This document shows, piece by piece, positions 14,776 through 22,541 of a stretch of DNA of 26,476 nt; position 1 is the first letter of the stretch, and every line of letters begins with the position of its first letter. The position numbers and the translations under genes are program-made. Origin of the DNA: Streptosporangiaceae bacterium (GTDB taxonomy: Bacteria > Actinomycetota > Actinomycetes > Streptosporangiales > Streptosporangiaceae). The notes beneath the pieces are model-generated. The model worked only from the letters and a program-made list of their open reading frames with translations. It searched no databases and was not told the origin of the DNA. The stretch lies in the NCBI GenBank assembly GCA_030045295.1, contig JASIGD010000484.1:1-26476 (forward strand), read 5' to 3'.

Positions 14776-14847
14776 TTAAGCGGAGTAGGCGACCTTCCAG
14801 AGGTAGCCGTCCGGGTCGCTGAAGTACCCGAAGTGCGCGGCCGGTAT
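14776..14847 (-). pseudogene. C-terminal scrap of a VOC (glyoxalase-like) gene
   Basis: On the minus strand, about 20 codons ending in TAA at 14776 read HFGYFSDPDGYLWKVAYSA. This matches the usual C-terminal end of VOC/glyoxalase-fold proteins (GYFxDPDGxLWEVA), including the glutamate-type metal-ligand region, here Lys-Val. An in-frame TGA at 14848-14850 and loss of similarity upstream show that the rest of the gene is gone. Because this scrap is antisense to the first codons of the long plus-strand frame, it argues that the decarboxylase does not start at 14761. Confidence 0.65.
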
Positions 14848-14946
14848 TCACCCGGTGTTTCCTTGTCCGGACGGTTGTCCCGGGGGAAGGTTGCGTTGAG
14901 GCGATGGCGAGCAGGACCGTCAGAGCAGATCCCGGAGGTGGTCGCG

Positions 14947-17790
14947 GTGCCAGTCGGCGGGTACAACAGTCTGTGGCAGGTCAGGACCGACGCCTGGTCC
15001 AGTCTGGAGGAGTCAACCGCTCAGCTGGCCCTGGCCGCTGCCCAGCAGCACCCCACCGAGCGGCTGACCGAGGCGGTTACCGGCTGGCTGGGCGTGATCG
15101 GGCCGATCGAACGGTTCTGGGCGTTCCCGGGCACGCCGGCCTTCTTGAAGCTGCGGCGCCTGTTCACGGCCGGCAAGTACGACCGGTGTGCGGCGCTCGC
15201 GGCCGGGCTTAACCGCGCGCTGGCCACCGAGTCCTACCGCGGCGGCCAGGCCTTCGACCAAGCTGCCGAGGATGGCGCATACGATCCCCTGCTGCCCCTG
15301 TCCGAGCAGGCTCGGACTGACCGGCGCTACTTCGAGGTCCTGGTCATCGAGGACATGAGCGAGGAACAGGAGCGCTCGCTGCGCGAGGAGCTGCGGCGTT
15401 GGCGCCGTCCAGACGACAAGTTCGTCTACGAGATCGTCGTAGTGCCGAGTTTCGACGACGCGATGCTGGCCGCGCGACTGAACTTCAAGCTGCAGGCGTG
15501 CGTGATCCGCCGCCGATTCGCGCGTCGGTCCCGATACGACTTGTCCTTGCTCGGGCCGCTCGTGAACATGCCCGGATCCGAGGACCTCATGGATCACTCG
15601 CCGGAAGAGCGTGCCCAGGTCCTGGCCAGGTCGCTAGCCAAGATCAGGCCGGAACTCGACCTCTACTTGATGACGGAGATCTCCGTCGAGGATCTGGCCG
15701 GCCGTCTCAGCCACCATTTCCGGCGCATCTTCCATACCCATGAAGGCTCGCTGGAACTGCACTTGTCCATCCTGGACGGCATCGCGGCCCGGTACCACAC
15801 GCCGTTCTTCGACGCCCTGCGCGCCTACAGCCACCGGCCGACGGGGGTGTTCCACGCGCTGCCCGTCTCGCACGGCAAGTCGATCGTCAATTCGCACTGG
15901 ATCCGGGACATGGTGGACTTCTACGGCCTGGACATCTTCCTGGCCGAGACGTCAGCCACTTGCGGCGGACTCGACTCGCTGCTTGAGCCGACCGGGCCGC
16001 TGCGCGAGGCCCAGGAGCTGGCGGCCGAGACGTTCGGGTCGCGGCAGACCTATTTCGTCACCAACGGCACGTCCACGGCCAACAAGATCGTCGTGCAAGC
16101 TCTGGTCCAGCCGGGCGACATCGTCCTGGTCGACCGGAACTGCCATCAGTCCCATCACTACGGACTGATGCTCGCGGGCGCCATGGTGATCTACCTAGAC
16201 GCGTACCGCCTCAACCCGTACTCGATGTACGGTGCCGTGCCGCTGCGGGAGATCAAGAGCCAGCTGCTGGCCCTGCGGCGGGCGGGCAAGCTCGACCGGG
16301 TCAAGATGCTGCTGCTGACCAACTGCACGTTCGACGGGCTCGTCTATGACGTCCACCGGGTGATGCAGGAGTGTCTGGCCATCAAGCCCGACCTGGTGTT
16401 CCTGTGGGACGAGGCCTGGTTCGCCTTCGCCAGGTTCCACCCGGTCCTCCGTCCGCGTACCGCCATGCGCGCCGCCCGGACGCTAGCGGAAGGACTGCGC
16501 TCGCCCGAGTACCGCGCGAGCTACGAAACGTTCGCCGCCGAGGTCGGCCCGATCGATTCCGCACCCGACGAGCTGCTGCTGGAACGCCGGCTCTTCCCCG
16601 ATCCCGCCCGGGCCCGAGTCCGCGTCTACGCTACCCAGTCCACGCACAAGACGTTGACCTCGCTGCGGCAGGGGTCGATGATCCACGTCTTCGACCATGA
16701 CTTCAGCCAGAAGGTCGAGGAGACCTTCCACGAGGCGTACATGACGCACACCTCCACGTCGCCGAACTACCAGATCCTCGCCTCCTTGGACCTGGGCCGC
16801 CGCCAGGCCGCGCTGGAGGGTTTTGAGCTGGTGCAAAAGCAGATCGAGAACGCGATGCGGCTGCGCGACGCCGTGGACCACCACCCGCTGTTGAGTAAGT
16901 ACATTCGCTGCCTGACCACCGCGGACCTGATCCCCGCCGCGTACCGCCCGGCCGGTATCGACCAGCCCCTGCGGGCCGGCCTGCCCAAGATGATGCAGGC
17001 CTGGGAAATGGACGAATTCGTCCTGGATCCGTCCCGGATCACCGTCTACATCGGCGGCACCGGCATCGAGGGTGACACGTTCAAGCGCAGCCACCTGATG
17101 GACCGCTACGGCGTTCAAATCAACAAGACGACCAGGAACACCGTGCTGTTCATGACCACCATCGGCACCACCCGCAGCTCGGTAGCCTACCTGATCGAGG
17201 TGCTGGTGAGCCTGGTCCGCGAGCTTGACGCCCGGGTGACCGACATGAGTCCGGCCGAGCGAGACGCGCACGAACGCGCCGTGCTCCGGCTCACCGCGCC
17301 CTCGGCGCCGCTGCCCGACTTCAGCGGCTTTCACCCCAGCTTCAAGGACTCTGACGACCAGTCCAGTCCCGAAGGAGATGTCCGCCGGGCGTTCTACCTG
17401 GCCTACAACGACAGCTACTGCGACTACCTCAAGCCCGACGAGGTCGAGCAGCGAATCGAGAACGGTGAGCCGGTGGTGTCGACCACCTACGTCACCCCCT
17501 ACCCGCCGGGCTTCCCCGTCCTCGTGCCCGGCCAGGTGTTCAGCCAACAGATCCTCGCGTTCATGCAAAGCCTGGACACGCCCGAGGTCCACGGGTACCG
17601 GCCCGAGCTTGGCTACCGGGTCTACGTCGACAAAGCCCTGGAGATCGCGGCGACCGCCCGGCCCGCAGCGCCGCCTGACGGCGCCTTGCCCATACCTGCC
17701 GCGCCAGCGCCACCGGATAGCGACAGTGACGCAAGCTCCGCAGTCCCGGCCGCTAAGCGGGCTAGGGCGCGCCGGACCAACGGAGCGTGA
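14947..17790 (+). CDS. Orn/Lys/Arg-type PLP-dependent amino acid decarboxylase
   Basis: The 947-residue fold-type I enzyme contains a CheY-like wing domain (about 127-195: YFEVLVIEDMSEEQERSLRE), then a PLP domain with YFVTNGTSTANKIV (369-382), DRNCHQSHH (His400, ring stacking), DEAWFAFARFHP (Asp488) and the Schiff-base lysine in STHKTLTSL (Lys568). A C-terminal decarboxylase domain follows (about 830-920). It would convert a basic amino acid to a polyamine-type amine with CO2 release, but the substrate cannot be read. GTG 14947 has GGAGG 8 nt upstream. The 62 codons before it overlap a VOC remnant and lack family similarity. Compared with E. coli LdcC from memory, about 45 residues are inserted at 502-556, and the C-terminus is a basic tail. 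Its 3' end overlaps the convergent gene by 29 bp. Confidence 0.88.
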   Translation: MPVGGYNSLWQVRTDAWSSLEESTAQLALAAAQQHPTERLTEAVTGWLGVIGPIERFWAFPGTPAFLKLRRLFTAGKYDRCAALAAGLNRALATESYRGGQAFDQAAEDGAYDPLLPLSEQARTDRRYFEVLVIEDMSEEQERSLREELRRWRRPDDKFVYEIVVVPSFDDAMLAARLNFKLQACVIRRRFARRSRYDLSLLGPLVNMPGSEDLMDHSPEERAQVLARSLAKIRPELDLYLMTEISVEDLAGRLSHHFRRIFHTHEGSLELHLSILDGIAARYHTPFFDALRAYSHRPTGVFHALPVSHGKSIVNSHWIRDMVDFYGLDIFLAETSATCGGLDSLLEPTGPLREAQELAAETFGSRQTYFVTNGTSTANKIVVQALVQPGDIVLVDRNCHQSHHYGLMLAGAMVIYLDAYRLNPYSMYGAVPLREIKSQLLALRRAGKLDRVKMLLLTNCTFDGLVYDVHRVMQECLAIKPDLVFLWDEAWFAFARFHPVLRPRTAMRAARTLAEGLRSPEYRASYETFAAEVGPIDSAPDELLLERRLFPDPARARVRVYATQSTHKTLTSLRQGSMIHVFDHDFSQKVEETFHEAYMTHTSTSPNYQILASLDLGRRQAALEGFELVQKQIENAMRLRDAVDHHPLLSKYIRCLTTADLIPAAYRPAGIDQPLRAGLPKMMQAWEMDEFVLDPSRITVYIGGTGIEGDTFKRSHLMDRYGVQINKTTRNTVLFMTTIGTTRSSVAYLIEVLVSLVRELDARVTDMSPAERDAHERAVLRLTAPSAPLPDFSGFHPSFKDSDDQSSPEGDVRRAFYLAYNDSYCDYLKPDEVEQRIENGEPVVSTTYVTPYPPGFPVLVPGQVFSQQILAFMQSLDTPEVHGYRPELGYRVYVDKALEIAATARPAAPPDGALPIPAAPAPPDSDSDASSAVPAAKRARARRTNGA

Positions 17791-18799
17791 ATCCCGCGAG
17801 CGTATAGCCGAGCGCGCTCACCGTCGGCTGGATGAAGTCGTCGCGGATGATCTGACCGGCTTCGGCCTCAGCGGCCGCGATGAGCGGCCGGGTAACCTGC
17901 GGATTATGCGTGGCCTGGTAGAAGGCGAGGCTCTGTGCCTCGCCGTAAAGAACTGAGACGGAGAACTGCGGCTTGATCACCGCGCCGCAGCCGAATCCCG
18001 GATAGGTCCAGCTGTGCTGGGTGTCGATAGGCCGCGACAGGGTGTTGTCGACCGTAATGTCGTGCACCGATTGCGGTAGCTGCGGCTGCGGCAGCACGAC
18101 CGTGACCGCGAGGCGGCCTGGGTCGCCCGGCTGCGGCCTGCTCAGTACCTGCAGCTGGTAATGACCAGACGCCGGTGCCCACCAGCCCGGCCCCGGGTTG
18201 AGATCGACGGTCGCCGATGCTCGCCCCACCGCGTAGAACGTGCTTGAGTACCAGCACGGCCAAAGGCCGATGCTCTTCGACACCTTGTGGGTAAAGACGA
18301 AGTTGAAGTTCTCTGTGCCCAGGGCTGGCCTGGCGATCCCCTCGATCTTCTGCAACACCCAAGGCCCCACCTCCGTGTCAGTCGTGGTGCCCGCGGCGAT
18401 CGACTGCCAGGGCCAGGCGAACTTGATATTCGGCAGGTGGACGTTGAGTCCGACCAGATGCAATGCCGCAGAAAGCGTCAGCAGCGTCACGAACGCGACC
18501 GCCTTACGGAATATCAGCGCGAGCAGCGCCAAGACGGCCGCCCACTTAGCCCAACGCGGGATTCGCCGCCGCGGACCTGCGTCGCCGCGACGCCGGGCAG
18601 GCCAGCCCCCAGCATCGCCGCCCGCCGCGCGAGCCGGGCCGGGCCACGACGATTCCGGCGGGAACACCCAGGCCTCCTCGCCGTCGGCGCCATCCGTCCC
18701 CTGCCGGCCCGGCGCGTCCGCCGCCGCGTAGGAGGCCACGTCCGGCTGGCCAGCCCTGGTGGTAAGAATTCCCAGCAGAAAGATCAAGAAGCGAGCCAT
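17762..18799 (-). CDS. Membrane-anchored hypothetical protein with large outer domain (345 aa)
   Basis: I do not recognise the family. The layout is a short hydrophobic start (MARFLIFLLGILTT), a Gly/Ala/Pro-rich basic linker to about residue 80, a strongly hydrophobic stretch at 83-117 (KWAAVLALLALIFRKAVAFVTLLTLSAAL; one or two spans), then about 225 residues that should lie outside. The outer part has two cysteines (WPCWYSS and GFGCGAVIK) and strand-rich segments (RLAVTVVLPQPQLPQSVHDI). ATG 18799 has GAAGGTGG upstream. It is 36 bp downstream of the wall-hydrolase gene on the same strand, third in a three-gene run, so it probably works with that hydrolase at the envelope. Function unknown. 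Confidence 0.8.
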   Translation of the reverse strand: MARFLIFLLGILTTRAGQPDVASYAAADAPGRQGTDGADGEEAWVFPPESSWPGPARAAGGDAGGWPARRRGDAGPRRRIPRWAKWAAVLALLALIFRKAVAFVTLLTLSAALHLVGLNVHLPNIKFAWPWQSIAAGTTTDTEVGPWVLQKIEGIARPALGTENFNFVFTHKVSKSIGLWPCWYSSTFYAVGRASATVDLNPGPGWWAPASGHYQLQVLSRPQPGDPGRLAVTVVLPQPQLPQSVHDITVDNTLSRPIDTQHSWTYPGFGCGAVIKPQFSVSVLYGEAQSLAFYQATHNPQVTRPLIAAAEAEAGQIIRDDFIQPTVSALGYTLAGFTLRWSGAP

Positions 18800-18835
18800 C
18801 GGACCCCACCTTCGTCGCGCCCGGCCATGTCGAAC

Positions 18836-21178
18836 TCAGGCCACGGCCGGGTAATCGAGGGCCAGGACGACCGGCACCGCCCCGAACGACATGCGAAATC
18901 GTGACCCCGGCTTGTCCGGCGCGTGCGGATCACGAATATCCGGCCACCGCATCTTCATGTGCTCGGCGGTCAGGCCGGCCACGGAGTACGGGAATTCCAT
19001 CGCGGATATGTAGTGCGCCTTGAGCAGACCGCCCCAGCGGAAGGCGGCGAATACATTGGCCAGCTCGCGGACTGACAGGTAAATCCGCCCGGCCAGCTCC
19101 AGCCCGTACACGGCGCGGGCGAGGTCGACCAGATCTCGAGCGCACTGCGCCAGCGCCTGCGACTTGGTCGGGTACACCGTCCCGTCTGGATTGGTCGTGC
19201 CGAGCTTCTCGCCAAGTACCGGTGACAGCCGGCTCTGCGCCTTGCACTGCATCCAGTCGCATGCCGCCAGCAGCTCCCAGCGGATGCCGCTCGCCCGGGC
19301 GACGTCCTGGTACAACGGCTCGGAGCGCAGCAGCGGCGTCTTGGCCGTCGCGATGAAGTCCTCGGTCACGGCCGCCGGGAGCCGCGACACGTACCGCCGG
19401 GTGCTGATCCGAGCGCTCGCCGGCCCGGCACGCAACGCGCGCTCGCGCGTGGACGGCACGGTGTGCGAAGGGTGCGCGCTGGACTGCGGTGCCACGCCGG
19501 CCTTGGCCGCGGTGAAGCCATCGAGCAGACCAGGAATGCTGGCGCTTCCCGCCGCGCTCGGCGCGGCGGCGCTTGCGGTGGAGTTCGGCCCTGCATTACC
19601 GTGCCCGGCCGCCGTCTGGCCTGCCGTGCTGTGCCCGGTGGCATTACGCCCGGCCGAAGCCGACGGGGCAGGTCGCGCCGACGAGGCCGACGTGCCGGCG
19701 TCGAAGCGGTACAGGTTGTACATCTGCATGATGCTGATAAGCGTGGATCCGTAGGTGGGATCGGTCGCGTAGACCCCTGTCAGGTCGTTCGCGAACGCGT
19801 CGGGGGACTGGCGGTCGGCCATGGCCTGCTGGTAGCTCGACCCGGTGGCCAGTAGCAGCGCGTGATCCGCGATGCTCTGCGCTACGTTGTCGTAAACCCG
19901 GAACGGAGCCGTGACCGTCACGTACTGACCGTTCTCGAACTCCTGTGTGGGCAGCATCACGCTTCCCGCCGGGCCGCTGCCTTTGATCCCGAACAGGTTG
20001 TTGTCCTGCGCGGCGAGCTGGCTCTGCCCCCATCCGGACTCGTCGATGGCCTGCGCGATCGTGACCGCGGCCGGGACGCCGTATTCTCGCTGCGCCGCCA
20101 CTGCTCCGGGTGCGACCTCGCTGATGAAGGCCTGCTGACTCGTCGTGTCCGCGACCGGCCCGGCACTGGGCACGGGCTGACTCCTGCTGTACCGATGCAC
20201 CGCCGGCGCTGACGAGTACTGGGTCAGGTTCCCGGTGATCGCCTGGACCCCCGGGATGGTGGCGGCCACTGCTACCGTGCCTTGCGCCGCCGGCGGACCC
20301 GCAGATTGCGGCGCCAGCCCGGACAGTTGCGTCGCCGTTCCGCCGCCAGCCGCGGCCGCGGCCAGTCCCGGAATGGCCGCCTGGCCCTGGCCCCGGACCA
20401 CGTCGGAGGCCTGGCCACCGGCGGGCGTACGCGCGGTGCGCGTGCTGCCAGGGGCCGGGCTGACCTTGCTGAGCAGCTCGCCGTTGTTGACGAACCCCGT
20501 GACGCCCTGCGCGGCAAGCGGACCGTCGTACTGATGCGCGTTGACGGAGAAGTTTGGCAAGGAGTCACCGCCGATCGTGTACAAGACTCCGCCCTCGTAC
20601 TTGGTGACCACCTCGACGTGGCCCGGGAACAGCACCCAGTCCCCGGGTTGCGGCGTGTACCCGTCGCCCAGCGCGTGCCACCGGTGGTGCGCCTCCGCAT
20701 CCTGGAGGATGGACACGATGCCCGGCGAGGCCGGATTCGGGTCGACGCGCGCGTCGACCCACGCGTGCACCGGCCAGGGATAGGACGTGCCGCCCGTCAC
20801 CCAGCTCTGCTGGCCCGTCGCCTGCGCCCCGGCCTGTAGCGCGAGGCTGGCAAACGCCGCACACGACGCGCCGTGATCAGCCCCTCCGACGCTGGCCTGC
20901 TGCCAGATCAGCGCTTCCATCTGCGCCGGCGTCTGCCGCTGCGCCAGGCGAAGATAGTAATTCGCGGCGTTGACGATGGCGGTTCGCAGCGCGCTGTCGC
21001 CGGCCGGGGCTGCCTTGGTTGACTTGTTCAACGCCAGCATGTGCACGGGGATGCTCGTCGGCGACGTCATGTCGGCCAGCGTGCCGTGCGCGAAGGAGAT
21101 TCCGGTCATCGCGCCGCACGTGCTGAGGCTCACCAGCGCGGTCGCCTGCTGCCACGTCGGTTTCTTGATCGAATGCAC
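18836..21178 (-). CDS. Secreted multidomain peptidoglycan hydrolase: CHAP + glucosaminidase + unknown C-terminal domain
   Basis: The 780-residue protein has an N-terminal export segment (HSIKKPTWQQATALVSLSTC...). Residues 70-235 look like a CHAP/NlpC-type amidase or endopeptidase: Cys106 in DHGASCAAFASLAL, PQPGDWVLF and His187 in GHVEVV. A Ser/Ala/Pro linker follows. Residues 348-493 are a FlgJ/LytD-type glucosaminidase with AIDESGWGQSQLA (Glu380) and NNLFGIKGSG. A second low-complexity linker (495-600) leads to a compact C-terminal domain (613-780) with WELLAACDWMQC, LGEKLGTTNPDGTVYPTKSQAL and ANVFAAFRWGGLLKAHYISAMEFPYS, which I cannot name. GTG 21178 has AAGAAGGTG upstream. It would cut both glycan and peptide bonds. 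It is flanked by two membrane-protein genes. Confidence 0.85.
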   Translation of the reverse strand: MHSIKKPTWQQATALVSLSTCGAMTGISFAHGTLADMTSPTSIPVHMLALNKSTKAAPAGDSALRTAIVNAANYYLRLAQRQTPAQMEALIWQQASVGGADHGASCAAFASLALQAGAQATGQQSWVTGGTSYPWPVHAWVDARVDPNPASPGIVSILQDAEAHHRWHALGDGYTPQPGDWVLFPGHVEVVTKYEGGVLYTIGGDSLPNFSVNAHQYDGPLAAQGVTGFVNNGELLSKVSPAPGSTRTARTPAGGQASDVVRGQGQAAIPGLAAAAAGGGTATQLSGLAPQSAGPPAAQGTVAVAATIPGVQAITGNLTQYSSAPAVHRYSRSQPVPSAGPVADTTSQQAFISEVAPGAVAAQREYGVPAAVTIAQAIDESGWGQSQLAAQDNNLFGIKGSGPAGSVMLPTQEFENGQYVTVTAPFRVYDNVAQSIADHALLLATGSSYQQAMADRQSPDAFANDLTGVYATDPTYGSTLISIMQMYNLYRFDAGTSASSARPAPSASAGRNATGHSTAGQTAAGHGNAGPNSTASAAAPSAAGSASIPGLLDGFTAAKAGVAPQSSAHPSHTVPSTRERALRAGPASARISTRRYVSRLPAAVTEDFIATAKTPLLRSEPLYQDVARASGIRWELLAACDWMQCKAQSRLSPVLGEKLGTTNPDGTVYPTKSQALAQCARDLVDLARAVYGLELAGRIYLSVRELANVFAAFRWGGLLKAHYISAMEFPYSVAGLTAEHMKMRWPDIRDPHAPDKPGSRFRMSFGAVPVVLALDYPAVA

Positions 21179-21195
21179 GGAATCACCTTCTTCCC

Positions 21196-21204
21196 GTTCT
21201 GAAC
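21196..21204. promoter_or_regulatory. GTTCNGAAC palindrome before the wall-hydrolase gene
   Basis: CCGTTCTGAACGG (21194-21206) is a perfect 6-1-6 palindrome about 16 bp upstream of the hydrolase start, in the 71-bp gap after the first gene of the run. Its core, GTTC-N-GAAC, recurs upstream of the first gene (22507-22515). It may be a common regulator site. Confidence 0.4.
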
Positions 21205-21249
21205 GGCCAGGCCCCGGTCGGGTTAGATGGCCGCCGGGCTAGACCGAAT

Positions 21250-22260
21250 TCACTGCGTCGCGCCCGGCAAGGTCTTGAGGATCGCCTGCACCTCCGGATT
21301 ACCCGGGTCGTTCGCGTTTTCGAACAGCACGCTCGCATCTTGAGCGGCTAGGGACGAGGAGCCGACGAGCCACTGCTGGTAGACGTCAGCCACCAGCGCT
21401 GCCTCGCCTGCCGGGCTGCTGACAGGCTGGGCGCAGATGTCGGGGAACCCGGCGCGCGTGATCACCGCCGCCGAACCGGTGTAACGGGCGCAGTTGGCCG
21501 GACTGCTTTCCAGCCCGCTCTGGACGCTCGGCGCGCCGTTGCTGCCGGTGAGCGTCGCTCCGCCGATGATGTTGTTGATAGCGCGCGCCGCCACCTCGAG
21601 GCTGTCGATTGCGTTCAACGGGTTATACGGCTGGTGCAGATTGAGCGACCAGGCGACCTCTCCGCCTTGCGTCGCCGAAATGGGCTCAAGCCCCTGTCTT
21701 CCGCTCTTCGTGTCGGTAAAGTTCGGGTCGTCGCCGCTGGTCATCAACGAGAAGACCCATAGGACCTGGCTGGTGTCTTTCGCGCAGGCGAAGTTGACCT
21801 GGTCCGGCTCCGACTCGACGTTCGGATTCTGGCAGGCGGTGGTGATTTCGCTCTGCACGGTGGCCACGCTGGCTGGCCAGGACGCGCCGTGCCTGAATAT
21901 CACCGTCGCGAGAAAGATGATGACGGCCGCGGCGATCGCCGCGGCGATGGCCACCTTGCGCCGCGGCCGCAGGCTTGCGCGACGCACGCTGCGCCTGCCG
22001 TTGTCGATGAGCGTCCTGGTGCGCTCGTCGGCGGGACGCTGCCGGGTCGCCGCGCGCGCCCGGCTCGCCCTGTTCGCCCGCTGCGGCGCGGTGCCCGTCG
22101 CCGAATGGCTCCGCCGTCGGTACGGGGGCTCGGCGTAACCGGGGGCGCGGCGAAACGCCGCAGGCGGGGTGCTGGGCGCGGCCTCTGCGCCCGGGAGGTC
22201 CTCGGCGAGCGCGCGATCGCGCGCTTCGCGCCAGATCGCCAGCTCGTTTTCCAAGTCCAT
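21250..22260 (-). CDS. Single-pass membrane hypothetical protein, first gene of the envelope cluster
   Basis: The family is not recognised. From ATG 22260 (AGGA 4 nt upstream) it has 336 residues: a cytoplasmic helical start (MDLENELAIWREARDRALAED), an Arg/Ala/Pro-rich linker to about 100, one membrane span (VAIAAAIAAAVIIFLATVIF, about 103-122) and an outer domain of about 215 residues with four cysteines (TTACQNP, VNFACAKD, PANCARY, DICAQP), likely two disulfides. The frame stays open to a GTG at 22338 (26 more codons, VRTTSTDFEQFSDDDALW), but that part has low G/C third positions and no ribosome site, so the shorter start is preferred. The type II layout resembles structural subunits of secretion or conjugation complexes, but no match is claimed. 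Confidence 0.75.
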   Translation of the reverse strand: MDLENELAIWREARDRALAEDLPGAEAAPSTPPAAFRRAPGYAEPPYRRRSHSATGTAPQRANRASRARAATRQRPADERTRTLIDNGRRSVRRASLRPRRKVAIAAAIAAAVIIFLATVIFRHGASWPASVATVQSEITTACQNPNVESEPDQVNFACAKDTSQVLWVFSLMTSGDDPNFTDTKSGRQGLEPISATQGGEVAWSLNLHQPYNPLNAIDSLEVAARAINNIIGGATLTGSNGAPSVQSGLESSPANCARYTGSAAVITRAGFPDICAQPVSSPAGEAALVADVYQQWLVGSSSLAAQDASVLFENANDPGNPEVQAILKTLPGATQ

Positions 22261-22451
22261 GGTCCTAGTTTCTAGATCTGACAGCCAGAGCGCATCATCA
22301 TCGCTAAACTGTTCGAAATCAGTGCTCGTCGTCCTCACCTCGGATGTTTGCCATGGACCCGGTGCTCAGGACTGGCGGCCGGCTTGGGTTCCGCCCACCG
22401 GGCGGCGCTTCGCCCAGGGTGGCCCAGCCGCGCCGATCACGCCCATGGCAG

Positions 22452-22520
22452 TATTAGAACATATATACGATCTGATGGGAAGTGTCCGTGATCTAGACTT
22501 ACACGTGTTCGGAACATAAC
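22452..22520 (-). promoter_or_regulatory. AT-rich promoter region of the envelope cluster
   Basis: About 70 bp of markedly AT-rich sequence lies between the deacylase stop and the cluster. The minus strand carries TATATATG and TAATAC, possible -10 elements, and a perfect TGTTCGGAACA palindrome (22506-22516) with the GTTC-N-GAAC core also found at 21196. The leader to the first cluster gene would be about 190 nt. No -35 can be fixed. Confidence 0.45.
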
Positions 22521-22541
22521 TTCGCTGGCCGGCGCCGGTGC

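Noticed and set aside
14761..14946. Upstream ATG extension of the decarboxylase, with ATGA overlap to the flavodoxin gene
   Set aside because: The extension overlaps a VOC gene remnant on the other strand, lacks family similarity and has a weaker start context than GTG 14947, which follows GGAGG.
16483..17592. Long minus-strand frame (369 codons)
   Set aside because: It is the antisense shadow of the PLP decarboxylase; its product is Val/Asp/Gly/His-rich without domain signals.
22366..22446. Possible 26-codon leader peptide (MGVIGAAGPPWAKRRP...) before the envelope cluster
   Set aside because: It has no ribosome site and no clustering of regulatory codons or attenuator pair; not enough to call.
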